Shown here: positions 10,245 through 20,543 of the stretch, in pieces | How positions within the stretch are numbered: the first letter of the stretch is position 1 | How the letters are laid out: each line of letters starts with the position of its first letter | Source: Fodinisporobacter ferrooxydans | GTDB lineage: Bacteria; Bacillota; Bacilli; Tumebacillales; MYW30-H2 | Assembly (NCBI RefSeq): GCF_022818495.1 | Contig: NZ_CP089291.1 | Location: 2,807,501-2,871,500, forward strand | Direction of reading: 5' to 3' | Length of the DNA: 64,000 nucleotides | The notes under the pieces: generated by a model | The model's input: only the letters and a program-made list of their open reading frames with translations | Database searches by the model: none | Told to the model about the DNA's origin: nothing | Made by a program: the position numbers and the translations under genes

Positions 10245-11180
10245 CTACACAGACTGCCGAGCCGGAAGCAGCCACTCGATGAAGCTGGCGAATGGTCTGG
10301 CAATGGGCCATGCCAGCAAGGATGAAATGATGTTGAATAGGGTGTGGGCCATGGCCACCTGCATGGCTGGAGACGATGTGATCGCTTGATTGAGCCAAGT
10401 AAAAGGCTGCAGAAACGGCAGGAAGATGGCAACGCCGGCGACATTCAGCAGCACATGCGCCAGCGCCACTTGCCGCGCCTGAATGGGATTGCCGATGGCG
10501 GCAAGGACTGCCGTAACGCATGTGCCGATGTTGTTGCCAAGCACGATGGCGATCGCCCCTGGCAAAGCGACGAGATGTTGGGAAGAAAGCGCGATCGTAA
10601 GGGCTGTGGTAGCGCTGCTGGACTGAACAAGTGCGGTCAAAAAAGCGCCTGCCAATACGCCCAATAGCGGATTTGCCGCAGATGTCTGCAAAAGGCCGCG
10701 AAACCAACCGGATTGTGCCAACGGCTGCAGGGAAGCCGTCATGAATGCGAGACTTGTAAAAATCATCCCAAAGCCGAATAATGCCTGACCGATGTGGCGA
10801 AGCGGACGTTTGCAGCAAATCATGACCAAAAACCCTATGCCCAATATAGGTATGGCCATTCGATCCAACTGCAGCGCAATCATTTGGGCGGTAATTGTCG
10901 AACCGATATTTGTTCCCAGGATAACGCCGATACTGTCTGCAAATGTGATTGTACCGATGCTGACAAAACCGATCGTTATGACAGTTACCGCACCGCTGCT
11001 TTGCAAGAGCAAAGTGATGAAAATTCCGGTAAAAAGGCCGCGTGTAGGAGTTTTTACGAAACGCTGGATCCAGATGGGCAGCTTGTCGGCCGCCAATTCT
11101 TCCAAACCGGAACGCATCCAATGCATGCCGAGAATCAATCCGTACATACCGATTGCAAGTTTGATTACAGCATAGATCAT
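10245..11180 (-). CDS. Na/Pi-cotransporter family membrane protein
   Basis: Polytopic membrane protein of the PNaS/NptA family. The two inverted halves carry the diagnostic QSSGAVTV and QSSSATTA motifs, each followed by a GTNIGS/GNNIGT loop. About eight hydrophobic segments are visible. Such proteins move phosphate with sodium. The frame stays open upstream to TTG 11321, but those residues are hydrophilic and lack a ribosome site. ATG 11180 (or GTG 11189) after GGAAAGGGG is the more likely start. Convergent with the Nudix gene (9-bp gap) and divergent from the methyltransferase gene. Confidence 0.82.
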   Translation of the reverse strand: MIYAVIKLAIGMYGLILGMHWMRSGLEELAADKLPIWIQRFVKTPTRGLFTGIFITLLLQSSGAVTVITIGFVSIGTITFADSIGVILGTNIGSTITAQMIALQLDRMAIPILGIGFLVMICCKRPLRHIGQALFGFGMIFTSLAFMTASLQPLAQSGWFRGLLQTSAANPLLGVLAGAFLTALVQSSSATTALTIALSSQHLVALPGAIAIVLGNNIGTCVTAVLAAIGNPIQARQVALAHVLLNVAGVAIFLPFLQPFTWLNQAITSSPAMQVAMAHTLFNIISSLLAWPIARPFASFIEWLLPARQSV

Positions 11181-11362
11181 CGGAGTCACATGCCCCTTTC
11201 CAAGGTTGTCCTTTGCTATGTATATGTGAATGGCAGCCTGTACATGTTTGCTTGCCGAAGTGTCTGACAGCGGATTTTTTCGAATGGCAACGTACGCCGA
11301 TTGCAATGCGCGTGAAATCAATTGTAACAGCTGAATATTGAGTCATGTTTGAGGTGAATTTT

Positions 11363-12580
11363 GTGATTCAAATGTATTTGCGCAGAGACAGACGAAAACG
11401 TCTCGAACATGCGCATCCCTGGATTTTTAAAAATGAAATCGAACGGGTGGATGGCTCTCCGCAACATGGTGACATCGTCTCCGTGTTCAATCATCAGGGC
11501 CATTTTTTGGCCAAAGGTTTCTGGAATGGGCAATCAAAAATTGCTGTACGGATTTTGACATACAATCCGAATCAGGACATCGATCAAGCGTTTTTTACAG
11601 CGAGAATCCGTGAAGCCTGGCAGCTTCGTCGACAATTTTTGAAAAAAACTGCAGCCTGCCGCGTAATTTACGGAGAAGCTGATTTTTTGCCCGGTCTGAT
11701 TGTCGACCGCTACGGAGAGTATGTCAGTCTGCAAATCGTATCATACGGTATGGAGCGCCATAAAGAGCAAATCATTCAGGCCCTTGTTTCCGTGCTGCAG
11801 CCGAAAGGAATCATGGAGCGCAATGATATATCCCTGCGCCGATTGGAAGGCTTGGAAGAACAGAAAGGCGTCGTTTACGGGGAGATACCGGAAGTTGTCG
11901 AGATCGAAGAGAACGATGTGCGCATGTACGTGGATCTGCTGAACGGGCAGAAAACGGGGTATTTCTTCGATCAACGGGAGAATCGGGCAGCGATCGCGCC
12001 ATTGTGCCAGACATTCCAAGCGGATGGCAGCAAACGCGGCGCAGATGTTCTCGAATGCTTTTGTCATACCGGTTCCTTTACGGTGCATGCCGCTGCATAC
12101 GGGGCCAGGCATATTACAGCGCTGGATATTTCCGAGCATGCCATCGATACGGCCATTCGAAATGTACAATTGAATGGGTTGGAAGATCGGGCGGATTTTG
12201 AATTTGTCGTCGGCAATGCATTTGATGAGCTGCGAAAATTTGAACAGGAAAAAAGGGACTTCGATGTCGTGATTTTGGATCCTCCGGCCTTTGCCAAATC
12301 GCGCCAAGCGGTTGAAGGAGCATTGCGCGGCTATAAGGAAATCAATTTGCGCGGCATGAAATTGGTGCGGGAGGGCGGTTTTTTGGTGACCGCTTCTTGC
12401 TCCTATCACGTGCGGCCGGATATGTGGTTACAGGTGATTGAAGACGCGGCCGCCGATGGGAAAAAACTCTTGCGTCTGATTGAATATAGAAGCGCAGGGA
12501 AAGATCATCCGGTGATTCTTGGCATGGAAGAAAACGACTATCTAAAGTTTGCCGTTTTTCAAGTAAAAAGCCGTGCTTAG
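11363..12580 (+). CDS. Class I SAM-dependent rRNA methyltransferase (RlmI-like)
   Basis: 405-residue protein. An N-terminal PUA domain (about 1-75, with RLEHAHPWIFKNEIE) is followed by a Rossmann methyltransferase. GYFFDQRENR, LECFCHTGSFTVHAA and DPPAFAKS are hallmarks of the RlmI/RlmK family of 23S rRNA m5C methyltransferases. Position specificity (C1962 in E. coli) is inferred only from the family. GAGGTGA lies 5 nt before GTG 11363; ATG 11345, also in frame, has no ribosome site. Confidence 0.85.
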   Translation: MIQMYLRRDRRKRLEHAHPWIFKNEIERVDGSPQHGDIVSVFNHQGHFLAKGFWNGQSKIAVRILTYNPNQDIDQAFFTARIREAWQLRRQFLKKTAACRVIYGEADFLPGLIVDRYGEYVSLQIVSYGMERHKEQIIQALVSVLQPKGIMERNDISLRRLEGLEEQKGVVYGEIPEVVEIEENDVRMYVDLLNGQKTGYFFDQRENRAAIAPLCQTFQADGSKRGADVLECFCHTGSFTVHAAAYGARHITALDISEHAIDTAIRNVQLNGLEDRADFEFVVGNAFDELRKFEQEKRDFDVVILDPPAFAKSRQAVEGALRGYKEINLRGMKLVREGGFLVTASCSYHVRPDMWLQVIEDAAADGKKLLRLIEYRSAGKDHPVILGMEENDYLKFAVFQVKSRA

Positions 12581-12610
12581 TTGACAGTGTGAACTTTACT
12601 ATACTATAAT
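12581..12610 (+). promoter_or_regulatory. Sigma-A promoter of rpsU-yqeY
   Basis: TTGACA (12581-12586), an 18-bp spacer and a perfect TATAAT (12605-12610). It starts in the base right after the stop codon of the preceding gene. Confidence 0.88.
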
Positions 12611-12680
12611 GGCATCTGATGGATTAATGAGGATTTCTTCCTTTGTCTTATAGTTTTAACGTTGGAGGGAGGGAAATTCG

Positions 12681-12857
12681 ATGTCTGAAGTTCGGATTCG
12701 TAAAAATGAATCCTTGGATAGTGCATTGCGTAGATTTAAGCGGGCAACGGCCAAAGATGGAATTTTAGCTGAAATCAAAAAGCGTAAGCACTATGAAAAA
12801 CCAAGTGTAGCACGCAAGAAAAAATCAGAAGCTGCTCGTAAGAAAAAGAAATTCTAA
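12681..12857 (+). CDS. rpsU: 30S ribosomal protein S21
   Basis: 58-residue basic protein beginning [20 protein letters not shown] and ending in a Lys/Arg/Ala tail ([10 protein letters not shown]), as S21 does. S21 sits near the anti-Shine-Dalgarno region of the 30S subunit and takes part in initiation. Behind GGAGGGAGGG and under a consensus promoter it should be strongly expressed. It is followed 14 nt later by yqeY, the conserved Bacillales pair. Confidence 0.96.
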   Translation: MSEVRIRKNESLDSALRRFKRATAKDGILAEIKKRKHYEKPSVARKKKSEAARKKKKF

Positions 12858-12871
12858 AGGGGGTCGGCTCC

Positions 12872-13312
12872 GTGAGTCTAACCGGTCGCTTAGCAGAAGA
12901 TATGAAACAAGCGATGAAAGCCAAAGATAAAGTTCGCTTATCGGTTATTCGCATGGTAAGAACTGCTGTCAAAAATGCTGAGATCGATCAGAAGCAGGAG
13001 CTGTCCGACGATGAAGTTCTGGCCGTCATCAGCAAAGAGTTGAAACAGCGGCGTGATTCCCTCCAAGCATTTGAAAGTGCAGGAAGACAAGACCTTGTCG
13101 AAGAAGCGAAAGCTGAAATTGAAATTTTGGTTGAATACCTCCCCACACAATTATCGGAAGAAGAAGTAAAATCCATCGTGCAAGAAGTGATCCGTGAAGT
13201 TGGAGCTGCTTCCAAGGCTGACACGGGCAAAGTAATGTCCGTTTTAATGCCAAAAGTCCGTGGACGAGCTGACGGGAAGCTTGTAAACCAAATCGTACAA
13301 CAACTCCTGTAA
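12872..13312 (+). CDS. yqeY: GatB/YqeY domain protein
   Basis: 146-residue all-helical protein related to the C-terminal tail of GatB. Typical segments are MKAKDKVRLSVIRMVRTAVKNAEI, given here as its core RLSVIRMVRTAVKNAEI, and VEYLPTQLSEEE. The GatB tail binds tRNA; the role of free-standing YqeY is not established. GTG 12872 lies behind AAAGGGGGTC. Cotranscribed with rpsU and ended by a clear terminator. Confidence 0.9.
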   Translation: MSLTGRLAEDMKQAMKAKDKVRLSVIRMVRTAVKNAEIDQKQELSDDEVLAVISKELKQRRDSLQAFESAGRQDLVEEAKAEIEILVEYLPTQLSEEEVKSIVQEVIREVGAASKADTGKVMSVLMPKVRGRADGKLVNQIVQQLL

Positions 13313-13359
13313 ACGTTTTGCAGGTTACCCGGATTGGGAATTTGAATAGATAACCGAGA

Positions 13360-13394
13360 AACACCTTGCATAGAAATATGCGGGGTGTTTTTTG
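13360..13394 (+). terminator. Terminator after yqeY
   Basis: A 12-bp stem with one wobble/mismatch (AACACCTTGCAT / ATGCGGGGTGTT) and a 6-nt loop leads into a T run. It separates rpsU-yqeY from the sporulation genes. Confidence 0.85.
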
Positions 13395-13489
13395 TATTCT
13401 TCTTTTTTGAAAGAAGGTCCTTTGAAAGCAGGTCTATGGGTGATATAGAGTGCATATGTTTCAAAGAGAGGGAAAGGCGGTGTAGAGGA

Positions 13490-13768
13490 TTGTGGTCGAT
13501 TGGCAAACGAGTAAAAAAATTGGCGACAGATTTTTTGGATTTACCCAAAGATGCACTTCTCGATGTTCCGCGGGTAACACTGATCGGCGGACTTCAGGCA
13601 TATGTGGAAAATTTTCATTCGGTTATGGAATTTTCGGACAAACAATTACGGCTGCAGTTGACAAAAGGCCAGTTGATTATCAAAGGCTCTACCCTGGAAA
13701 TCAAACGGATTGTAGACGATCAAGTGATGATTGAAGGCCAAATCGACGCAATTCAATATGTACAGTAG
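13490..13768 (+). CDS. yqfC: Sporulation protein YqfC
   Basis: 92-residue protein with the YqfC-family core DLPKDALLDVPRVTLIGGLQ and a beta-rich C-terminal half (VENFHSVMEFSDKQLRL onward). In B. subtilis yqfC-yqfD belong to the sigma-E regulon; their molecular role is uncertain. TTG 13490, 8 nt after GGCGGTG, gives the family length. The frame is open further upstream, but that part crosses the preceding terminator. Eleven nt separate it from yqfD. Confidence 0.88.
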   Translation: MWSIGKRVKKLATDFLDLPKDALLDVPRVTLIGGLQAYVENFHSVMEFSDKQLRLQLTKGQLIIKGSTLEIKRIVDDQVMIEGQIDAIQYVQ

Positions 13769-13779
13769 CAGGTGATGAT

Positions 13780-14985
13780 ATGCACGGGCAATGGATTCTG
13801 GATATCTGGAAAGGATATCTGATTGTAACGCTGTATGGCGGTGATATTCCGAATCTTCTAAATCAAGCGCGATTGGAACAAATTGCGCTGTGGAATATCC
13901 GGCATGGGCGAAATGGCTCTGTTCAATTTTATACATATTTGGATGATTTTTGGCGGCTGCGTCCTGTCATTCGCGCCAATCGCTGCAAACTTCGGATTGG
14001 CAAACGGACCGGCATTCCCTTTTGGATTCGCAAGGGACTGCGAAGAAAGGCATTTGTTGCAGGATTTCTGGTATTCCTCCTCATGTTATATACCATGACG
14101 TCCTTTGTATGGTCCATCGACATCGAAGGTACAAAAACGATTTCCCCGGAAAGCGTACAAGCTGCTTTGCGAAATCTGGGGATTTATCGCGGAGCATTCA
14201 AATATAAAATCGGCGATCTTGATACATTGCAGTCAAAGCTCCTGGATGTCATGCCGCAGCTTTCCTGGGCGGGCATTCAAGTGCATGGGACAAACATCAC
14301 AGTACAAGTGGTCGAGAAAATTCCCCAACATCAGCCGGAACCGACCGGCCCGCAAAATGTGATTGCAAAGAAAAGCGGCACAATTACACAAATCCTTGTG
14401 CACAGGGGTAAATCAGTCGTTCAGAAGGGACAAACTGTCTACAAAGGGGAATTGTTGATTACAGGCGATATCGGCGCCAATCAGCCGGTTGCTGCAAGCG
14501 GAACGGTCAAAGCACAAGTATGGTATACAAGCAAAGTAGAAATCCCGCTGCAAGTCACACATAAAACCTTTACCGGAGAAAAAGTAAAAAAAGATTTCCT
14601 CATGTTCAATCGTTTGCCCATTCAAGTTTGGGGGTATGGTCAATTGCCTTTTGCCCATTATGAAGAAGTGTCAAAAGACTCCAATTGGCAAATTGGCAGT
14701 TTCAAGCTGCCGGTCCAATTTCGGGAAACCGATTATTATCAGGTTCAAACATCATCCGCCACGCTCTCCTTGCCGCAAGCAAAGGAAGAAGGAATGAAAT
14801 TGATCCAAAAAGATGTGCATACACAAATGGATGCAAATGGAACGATCATGAAGCAGGATGTTTTACAGGAGAAGCTTGAGCATGGTAAGCTATATATGGA
14901 GATCTTAACAGAAGCTGAAGAAGATATTGGCCAGACCTCGGCCTATACTCCGCCGAATTCACCGGAGTCCGGCGATACTCAGTGA
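13780..14985 (+). CDS. yqfD: Sporulation protein YqfD
   Basis: 401-residue membrane protein. An N-terminal domain (1-90) precedes one hydrophobic segment (about 92-112) and a large, probably extracytoplasmic region. That region includes a POTRA/FtsQ-like stretch (IDIEGTKTISPESVQAALRN) and a biotinyl-lipoyl-like part (KKSGTITQILVHRGKSVVQK). The layout matches YqfD, a sigma-E controlled protein of unknown mechanism. The last bases overlap the ribosome site of phoH, so the genes are operonic. Confidence 0.88.
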   Translation: MHGQWILDIWKGYLIVTLYGGDIPNLLNQARLEQIALWNIRHGRNGSVQFYTYLDDFWRLRPVIRANRCKLRIGKRTGIPFWIRKGLRRKAFVAGFLVFLLMLYTMTSFVWSIDIEGTKTISPESVQAALRNLGIYRGAFKYKIGDLDTLQSKLLDVMPQLSWAGIQVHGTNITVQVVEKIPQHQPEPTGPQNVIAKKSGTITQILVHRGKSVVQKGQTVYKGELLITGDIGANQPVAASGTVKAQVWYTSKVEIPLQVTHKTFTGEKVKKDFLMFNRLPIQVWGYGQLPFAHYEEVSKDSNWQIGSFKLPVQFRETDYYQVQTSSATLSLPQAKEEGMKLIQKDVHTQMDANGTIMKQDVLQEKLEHGKLYMEILTEAEEDIGQTSAYTPPNSPESGDTQ

Positions 14986-14999
14986 GGAGATGTGCTTTT

Positions 15000-15959
15000 T
15001 TGGATACAAAAACACAAAAAATCCACTTGCAAGACAATCAAGAAGCCATTTCTTTATTTGGCACGCATGATGCCAATCTGAAAAAAGTAGAGGAAGCGTA
15101 TCAGGCGCAAATCGTCACACGCGGCACGGAATTGATGATTACAGGGCTGCCGGCGGAAGTCGACCAGATTGAACAACTATTCTCCGCTTTGTTGCGCTTG
15201 ATCAGACAAAACGTAAAATTGAACGTCCGGGATATTTCCTATGCCATCGAGCTGTCCAAATCAGGGAATCTGGAAGAACTTATCGAGTTATTTACAGAAG
15301 AGATCGGAGTTACGTTTAAAGGCAAGCCGATTCGTGTAAAAACACTTGGGCAGCGCAGATATATTAACCAGATCCGCAAACATGACATCGTGTTTGGGAT
15401 CGGTCCGGCAGGTACGGGAAAAACGTATCTGGCAGTCGTAATGGCGGTACAGGCGTTGAAAAAAGGTCTTGTGAAGCGAATCATTCTGACTCGGCCGGCT
15501 GTGGAAGCAGGTGAGAATCTCGGGTTTTTGCCGGGAGATTTGCAGGAGAAAGTGGATCCTTATTTGCGTCCGTTATACGATGGTCTGTACGATGTATTCG
15601 GTGCGGAAAACGTAGCCAAGTCCCTGGAGCGGGGAGCGATTGAAATCGCGCCATTGGCGTATATGCGCGGCCGCACATTGGATGATTCCTTCGTGATTTT
15701 GGATGAAGCGCAGAATACCACACATGAACAAATGAAAATGTTTTTAACGAGACTCGGATTTGGATCCAAAATGGTCATCACCGGCGATATTACACAAGTG
15801 GATTTGCCAAAAGGCAAACGTTCCGGTCTTCATGAAGCAGTGCGGATTTTAAAAGATGTCAAAGGAATTTCCTTTGTCCAATTGCATGAGTCTGACGTTG
15901 TCAGGCATCAGCTTGTACAGCGCATCATCGCTGCATACCAGGTGGAGGAAGAAGCATGA
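15000..15959 (+). CDS. phoH: PhoH family ATPase
   Basis: 319-residue P-loop NTPase, the same length as B. subtilis PhoH. Walker A is GPAGTGKTYLAV (about 135-146) and Walker B FVILDEAQNTT. Family strings MRGRTLDDSFVILDEAQN and GDITQVDLPKGKRSGL are present. The function is poorly defined; an RNA helicase or nuclease role has been proposed. GAGGAGA precedes TTG 15000 by about 9 nt. The stop overlaps the next start by 4 nt. Confidence 0.92.
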   Translation: MDTKTQKIHLQDNQEAISLFGTHDANLKKVEEAYQAQIVTRGTELMITGLPAEVDQIEQLFSALLRLIRQNVKLNVRDISYAIELSKSGNLEELIELFTEEIGVTFKGKPIRVKTLGQRRYINQIRKHDIVFGIGPAGTGKTYLAVVMAVQALKKGLVKRIILTRPAVEAGENLGFLPGDLQEKVDPYLRPLYDGLYDVFGAENVAKSLERGAIEIAPLAYMRGRTLDDSFVILDEAQNTTHEQMKMFLTRLGFGSKMVITGDITQVDLPKGKRSGLHEAVRILKDVKGISFVQLHESDVVRHQLVQRIIAAYQVEEEA

Positions 15960-18073
15960 GTCGATTCCTGCACGGCTTGCATGACAAATTATCCAATTCG
16001 GGGTTTCGCAAAAATTCCAGAATCAAATGGGGAATCTATGCCGTTCTGGCGATTCTCCTGTACTTTATCATGATTGGTGCTGTCTTGCCCCAGCGATTTG
16101 ATTTTCATGTAGGAGATATCAGCCCGGTCGATATTCGGGCGCCTTTTGATGCGGTTGATACACTCGCTACGCAGAAGGCCAGGCAAGCGGTCGCCAATAA
16201 AATACCGGAACAAACGACGATCGATACGACGATCGAGGATGATGCCGTCAATCAAATCGACAAATTGTTCAACACGTTGAATCAAGTCATCACGGCTAAA
16301 AGCCTGTCAAACGACCAGCGTCTTGCAAAGTTGAAGCAGGTAGCGCCGCCGCGCCTGTCGCAGGCCGACTTGCAGCAATATCTATCGTTAACGGCGGAAG
16401 AAGCGATGGTCGTACATAATGAATCGATTCGCATATCGGAAGCGATTTTGAGCAAAAAATTGACGGAAGAGGACATGCAAAATCCCAGTTCCATTGTCGA
16501 TAACCAATTGGTATATATCGATGCCGCCAAGCAATTGCGGATGATGATCCGCAATCTGGTTTTGTCTGTGCTAAAACCGAATGTCTTGTATTTGCCGGAT
16601 CAGACCAAGCAGTTGCGGGATCAGGCGATGCAAAACGTACCGGAACAATGGATCAATAAGGGAGACCTCATTGTGCACCGCGGACAAATGATCGATCAGG
16701 AAAAGCTTTCGAAGCTGCGGGATTTGAAATTATTATCCCAACAACCCAATTACAATTTGTATTTCGGGCTTGCCGGCGCGATCCTGCTGGTAACGGCGAT
16801 CCTCGCCATCTATAGTGAAGTGACGCGTACGGCCACTTCCGAAGATAATCATTTGCTTTTGCTTCATGCACTTTTGATCTTGATCACGACGGCATTTGTC
16901 CGGATTGTCAGCCTGGGGCAAGATTTTGGCTTGCCTTCTACCAGCAATTACCTCGTCCCGGTAGCGATGGGGGGGATCTTGGTAGCTGTCTTGCTCGATA
17001 CCAAACTTGCAATTTTTTCTTCGTTTATATTTTCCTTATATACGGCGATCCTTTTTAATTATCGTTTTGAATTGTTTTTTTATAGCTGGATTAGTTGTTT
17101 GACGGGCATTTATGCGGTGGCCAACGTAAAGCAGCGGTATGTATTTATTCGAGCTGCTTTTATTGTGGCGGGGTCGAATATTCTGTCGATTGCGGCCATG
17201 CAATTATTGCTGTTCAATACGGACAACGGTTGGCGTACATTTGGATTGGAGACGTTGTTTGGCGTCATCGGAGGGTTGTTTGCCGGAATTTTGGCAACCG
17301 GTTTTTCGCCGTTTTTGGAAAGTTCGTTTGGTTTATTGACGCCGATCAGTTTGTTGGAATTGTCCAATCCCAATCATCCCTTGTTGAAACAACTGCTGAT
17401 GGAAGCTCCGGGGACGTATCATCATAGCTTGATTGTCGGCAATTTGGCGGAAGCGGCTGCAGAAGCGATCGGTGCCAATGCGCTGCTCTGCCGGGTCGGG
17501 GCATATTATCACGATGTCGGCAAAATGAAGCGTCCGATGTTTTTTGTGGAAAATCAAATGGCAAAAGAAAACCCGCACGATAAAATCGCGCCAAGTTTAA
17601 GTCATTTGATTATCACATCACATGTCCGGGATGGTGTGGAAATGCAGGAGCAGCACCATTTGCCGAAAGCGATTCGCGATTTTGCCGCACAGCATCATGG
17701 GACTACCGTACTGTGGTATTTCTATAACAAAGCACTTGAACAAGACAAAAGCGGTACAGTAACACTTGACGATTTCCGCTATGAAGGCCCGAAACCGCAA
17801 ACGCGGGAAATTGCCATCGTCATGTTGTGTGATGCGGTGGAAGCGGCTGTGCGGGCGATGGGCAGACCGACTCCGCAACGGGTGGAAGCAACGATTCATA
17901 AAATCATCAAAGACCGGTTGTCGGACGGTCAGCTGGATGAGTGTGATTTGAATTTTAAAGATCTGGATAAAATTGCCGATGCTTTCAAGCGCACATTGAA
18001 CGGAATTTATCATGCACGTATTGAATATCCAGACCCTGCAAAAACTCAGAAAATGACAGGGAATAGGCAGTGA
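15956..18073 (+). CDS. pgpH: 7TM-HD phosphohydrolase (PgpH/YqfF), c-di-AMP phosphodiesterase
   Basis: 705-residue membrane protein. An N-terminal transmembrane helix is followed by a large extracytoplasmic 7TMR-HDED domain (about 45-270), a 7TM block (about 275-465) and a cytosolic HD domain. Metal-site motifs are YHHSLIVGN (His near 489), YYHDVGK (His-Asp near 520-521) and the HLIITSHV region. Family members hydrolyse cyclic di-AMP, so it should lower that second messenger. It overlaps phoH by ATGA and the next gene by 4 nt or abuts it. Confidence 0.92.
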   Translation: MSRFLHGLHDKLSNSGFRKNSRIKWGIYAVLAILLYFIMIGAVLPQRFDFHVGDISPVDIRAPFDAVDTLATQKARQAVANKIPEQTTIDTTIEDDAVNQIDKLFNTLNQVITAKSLSNDQRLAKLKQVAPPRLSQADLQQYLSLTAEEAMVVHNESIRISEAILSKKLTEEDMQNPSSIVDNQLVYIDAAKQLRMMIRNLVLSVLKPNVLYLPDQTKQLRDQAMQNVPEQWINKGDLIVHRGQMIDQEKLSKLRDLKLLSQQPNYNLYFGLAGAILLVTAILAIYSEVTRTATSEDNHLLLLHALLILITTAFVRIVSLGQDFGLPSTSNYLVPVAMGGILVAVLLDTKLAIFSSFIFSLYTAILFNYRFELFFYSWISCLTGIYAVANVKQRYVFIRAAFIVAGSNILSIAAMQLLLFNTDNGWRTFGLETLFGVIGGLFAGILATGFSPFLESSFGLLTPISLLELSNPNHPLLKQLLMEAPGTYHHSLIVGNLAEAAAEAIGANALLCRVGAYYHDVGKMKRPMFFVENQMAKENPHDKIAPSLSHLIITSHVRDGVEMQEQHHLPKAIRDFAAQHHGTTVLWYFYNKALEQDKSGTVTLDDFRYEGPKPQTREIAIVMLCDAVEAAVRAMGRPTPQRVEATIHKIIKDRLSDGQLDECDLNFKDLDKIADAFKRTLNGIYHARIEYPDPAKTQKMTGNRQ

Positions 18074-18087
18074 CAGGAGTGAGTGGA

Positions 18088-18591
18088 TTGAGTTCCAAGT
18101 ATATTGAAGTAGAAGTCATTTCCGAGATGAACAGGCATATATCCGTATCCGTCGATGTTCAGGCGTTTTTGGACAAGGTATTGCAAGCGGCTGCCGATTA
18201 TGAAGATATCGAAGGGTATCAGGTAGCCGTGTCGCTTGTGGACGATGCGAGAATTCACGAATTAAATCGGGAATACAGAGGTGTCGATCGGCCGACGGAT
18301 GTACTTTCCTTTGCCTTGCAGGAACAAGGCGAGGATGAACCGGAATTCGATTACGGGTTGCCGGAACATGCAAACGAATGGGACTCTCTTGGCGACATCG
18401 TGATTTCGATCGAGACAATGGAGCGGCAAGCAGCAGAATATGGCCACTCTGTCGAACGTGAGTTGGCATTTTTGGCTGTTCACGGATTTTTGCATTTAAT
18501 CGGATATGATCATGAGACGGAAGAAGAGGAAAAAGATATGTTCCGCAGACAGGAGGATATTCTAAAAACGGTTGGTTTAACCCGAGATTAG
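18088..18591 (+). CDS. ybeY: Endoribonuclease YbeY
   Basis: 167-residue zinc-dependent endoribonuclease needed for 16S rRNA 3' maturation and 70S quality control. The three-histidine zinc motif is [12 protein letters not shown]. The segment [14 protein letters not shown] is also diagnostic. A GTG at 18070 could start it in frame, but AGGAG at 18075-18079 points to TTG 18088. It lies in the conserved phoH-yqfF-ybeY-dgkA-cdd-era order. Confidence 0.92.
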   Translation: MSSKYIEVEVISEMNRHISVSVDVQAFLDKVLQAAADYEDIEGYQVAVSLVDDARIHELNREYRGVDRPTDVLSFALQEQGEDEPEFDYGLPEHANEWDSLGDIVISIETMERQAAEYGHSVERELAFLAVHGFLHLIGYDHETEEEEKDMFRRQEDILKTVGLTRD

Positions 18592-18602
18592 AGGGAGTAC
18601 AC

Positions 18603-19088
18603 ATGATCCATTGGAAACGGTTGATACGCAGTTTTGGTTACGCCTTTGCCGGACTCGCATATGCTTTAGCCACACAGCAGAATATGAGAATCCACTTTGT
18701 CATAGCGACAATCGCCATATTGGCTACCATTGTGTTGGACGTATCGAAATATGGCATGATTGCCGTTTTTTTTTCGATCGTCCTCGTAATCTGTATGGAA
18801 CTTGTCAATACTGCAATTGAAAAGACGATTGACTATGCGGATAAAGGAGTCCATCCGTTTGCCAAAATTGCAAAGGATACGGCGGCGGCAGCCGTTTTAT
18901 TAGCTGCACTGAACGCGATCATTACCGGCTATCTGGTGTTTTCCGACTGTGTGTTTCCTTTTCGTATCCGCCATCTGTCCGAAATCAAGGCACAACCGTT
19001 GCCATTCATGTTGGCTGTTCTGGGATTCATGATTGTAGTTATCACCGTTTTAGGTGCCTTGCAATATCGGAAATCCATGCGTAAATGA
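18603..19088 (+). CDS. dgkA: Diacylglycerol kinase family protein (undecaprenol kinase-like)
   Basis: 161-residue integral membrane kinase. The active-site region CMELVNTAIEKTIDYAD is typical; Bacillota members prefer undecaprenol, recycling the cell-wall lipid carrier. The core of about 120 residues has three transmembrane helices. This protein carries about 40 extra C-terminal residues with one more hydrophobic helix (LPFMLAVLGFMIVVITVLGA), longer than the usual family size. ATG 18603 follows GAGGGAG. Confidence 0.88.
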   Translation: MIHWKRLIRSFGYAFAGLAYALATQQNMRIHFVIATIAILATIVLDVSKYGMIAVFFSIVLVICMELVNTAIEKTIDYADKGVHPFAKIAKDTAAAAVLLAALNAIITGYLVFSDCVFPFRIRHLSEIKAQPLPFMLAVLGFMIVVITVLGALQYRKSMRK

Positions 19089-19107
19089 ATGTTGGGGGGC
19101 CGCATTG

Positions 19108-19539
19108 ATGACGAATGAACGTATGCAAAAGTTGGCTCAGGCAGCTTTGAACGCTCGCGCACATGCGTATGTTCCGTATAGCCATTTTCCCGTAGGGGCA
19201 GCACTGGCTTTAAAATCCGGTGAAATTGTGACAGGTTGCAATATTGAAAATGCCTCCTTTGGATTGACGAATTGTGCAGAACGGACGGCCATCTTTAAAG
19301 CCATATCGGAAGGAAAATCGGAAATCGAAGGAATTGTCGTGGTGGCAGACACCAGCGAGCCCGTTTCTCCTTGTGGAGCCTGTCGCCAGGTGATGGTGGA
19401 GTTTTGCCCCAAAGATACGCAAGTCCGGATGATGAATCTGCGCGGAGATCTGCTTGACACAACCGTTGGCGAACTCTTGCCGGGCGCTTTTACAAAGGAG
19501 GATATGGATATACGTGAAGATACAAGAGAATCGGTTTAA
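19108..19539 (+). CDS. cdd: Cytidine deaminase
   Basis: 143-residue zinc deaminase that turns cytidine/deoxycytidine into uridine/deoxyuridine. The zinc and proton-shuttle motif [11 protein letters not shown] and the second zinc pair PCGACRQV are intact. Length matches the tetrameric short Cdd type. ATG 19108 or TTG 19105 lies behind GGGGGG. Its 3' end overlaps the era start by 26 nt, and the era ribosome site AAAGGAGG is inside cdd. Confidence 0.93.
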   Translation: MTNERMQKLAQAALNARAHAYVPYSHFPVGAALALKSGEIVTGCNIENASFGLTNCAERTAIFKAISEGKSEIEGIVVVADTSEPVSPCGACRQVMVEFCPKDTQVRMMNLRGDLLDTTVGELLPGAFTKEDMDIREDTRESV

Positions 19540-20428
19540 GTCCGGGTTTATAGCGATTGTCGGCAGGCCGAACGTAGGCAAATCCACATTATTAAATACA
19601 ATTGTGGGGCAAAAGATTGCCATCATGTCGGACAAGCCGCAAACGACCCGAAATCGAATTATGGGAATTTTAACAAATCAACAGATGCAGGGGATTTTTC
19701 TCGATACGCCCGGTATTCATAAACCCCACAGCAAGCTTGGCAACTATATGGTCAAAATCGCTGAAAATACCTTGGGAGAAGTCGATCTGGTCGTATTCAT
19801 TACGGATGTTTCGGAAGGGTACGGCGGCGGCGATGAATACATTATCGAGATGCTCAAACGGGTTCGAACGAAAGTGATTCTGGTTTTGAATAAAACGGAT
19901 CTCGCACCGCCGGAAAAAGTATTGGCGGCCATCGATTTTTATAAAGATCTCTATCCATTTGCGGAAATTATTCCTGCATCGGCATTAAAAGGTCAAAATA
20001 TCGATCGCTTTTTGCAGATCATCGGTGAATATTTGCCGGAAGGCCCCATGTATTACCCGGGTGACCAAGTGACAGACCATCCGGAGCGATTTATCGCGGC
20101 AGAATTGATCCGGGAAAAAGTGCTGCATTTGACGAGAGAGGAAATTCCCCATTCTGTTGCTGTCGTTGTCGAGCAGATGGAATCCCGGGAAGAGAAGAGC
20201 ATGGTATACATCCATGCCTTAATTTACACGGAGAGAGACTCGCAAAAAGCGATTTTGATCGGAAAACAGGGAGAACTGTTAAAAAAAATCGGTCAATTGG
20301 CGCGTCGCGACATTGAACGCTTGTTGGGATCAAAAGTGTATCTGGAATTATGGATCAAAGTGAAAAAAGATTGGCGCAACCAGGAGCGTTTGTTGCGCAA
20401 CTTCGGTTTTACAGAGCATCAGGATTAG
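19514..20428 (+). CDS. era: GTPase Era
   Basis: 304-residue essential GTPase for 16S rRNA processing and 30S assembly. G1 is GRPNVGKS (17-24), G3 is DTPG, G4 is NKTD. The C-terminal KH domain contains [28 protein letters not shown] sits 12 nt before GTG 19514, a slightly long spacing, but this start gives the family length. The frame continues upstream inside cdd without family similarity. Confidence 0.94.
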   Translation: MKIQENRFKSGFIAIVGRPNVGKSTLLNTIVGQKIAIMSDKPQTTRNRIMGILTNQQMQGIFLDTPGIHKPHSKLGNYMVKIAENTLGEVDLVVFITDVSEGYGGGDEYIIEMLKRVRTKVILVLNKTDLAPPEKVLAAIDFYKDLYPFAEIIPASALKGQNIDRFLQIIGEYLPEGPMYYPGDQVTDHPERFIAAELIREKVLHLTREEIPHSVAVVVEQMESREEKSMVYIHALIYTERDSQKAILIGKQGELLKKIGQLARRDIERLLGSKVYLELWIKVKKDWRNQERLLRNFGFTEHQD

Positions 20429-20543
20429 AATAGGATGCAGAAAAATACTTCCAGTATATGTCCATAAATTCTGTGGCATTCTATATTTACAATTTCATAT
20501 CACCTCAAATTCTGTAACATGCTTTGCAGAGAGGATGGTTGCT

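Noticed and set aside
10057-11346. 429-codon open frame on the minus strand over the Na/Pi transporter
   Set aside because: Shifted frame of the transporter; His/Arg/Gly-rich nonsense without motifs, while the other frame has both QSS motifs.
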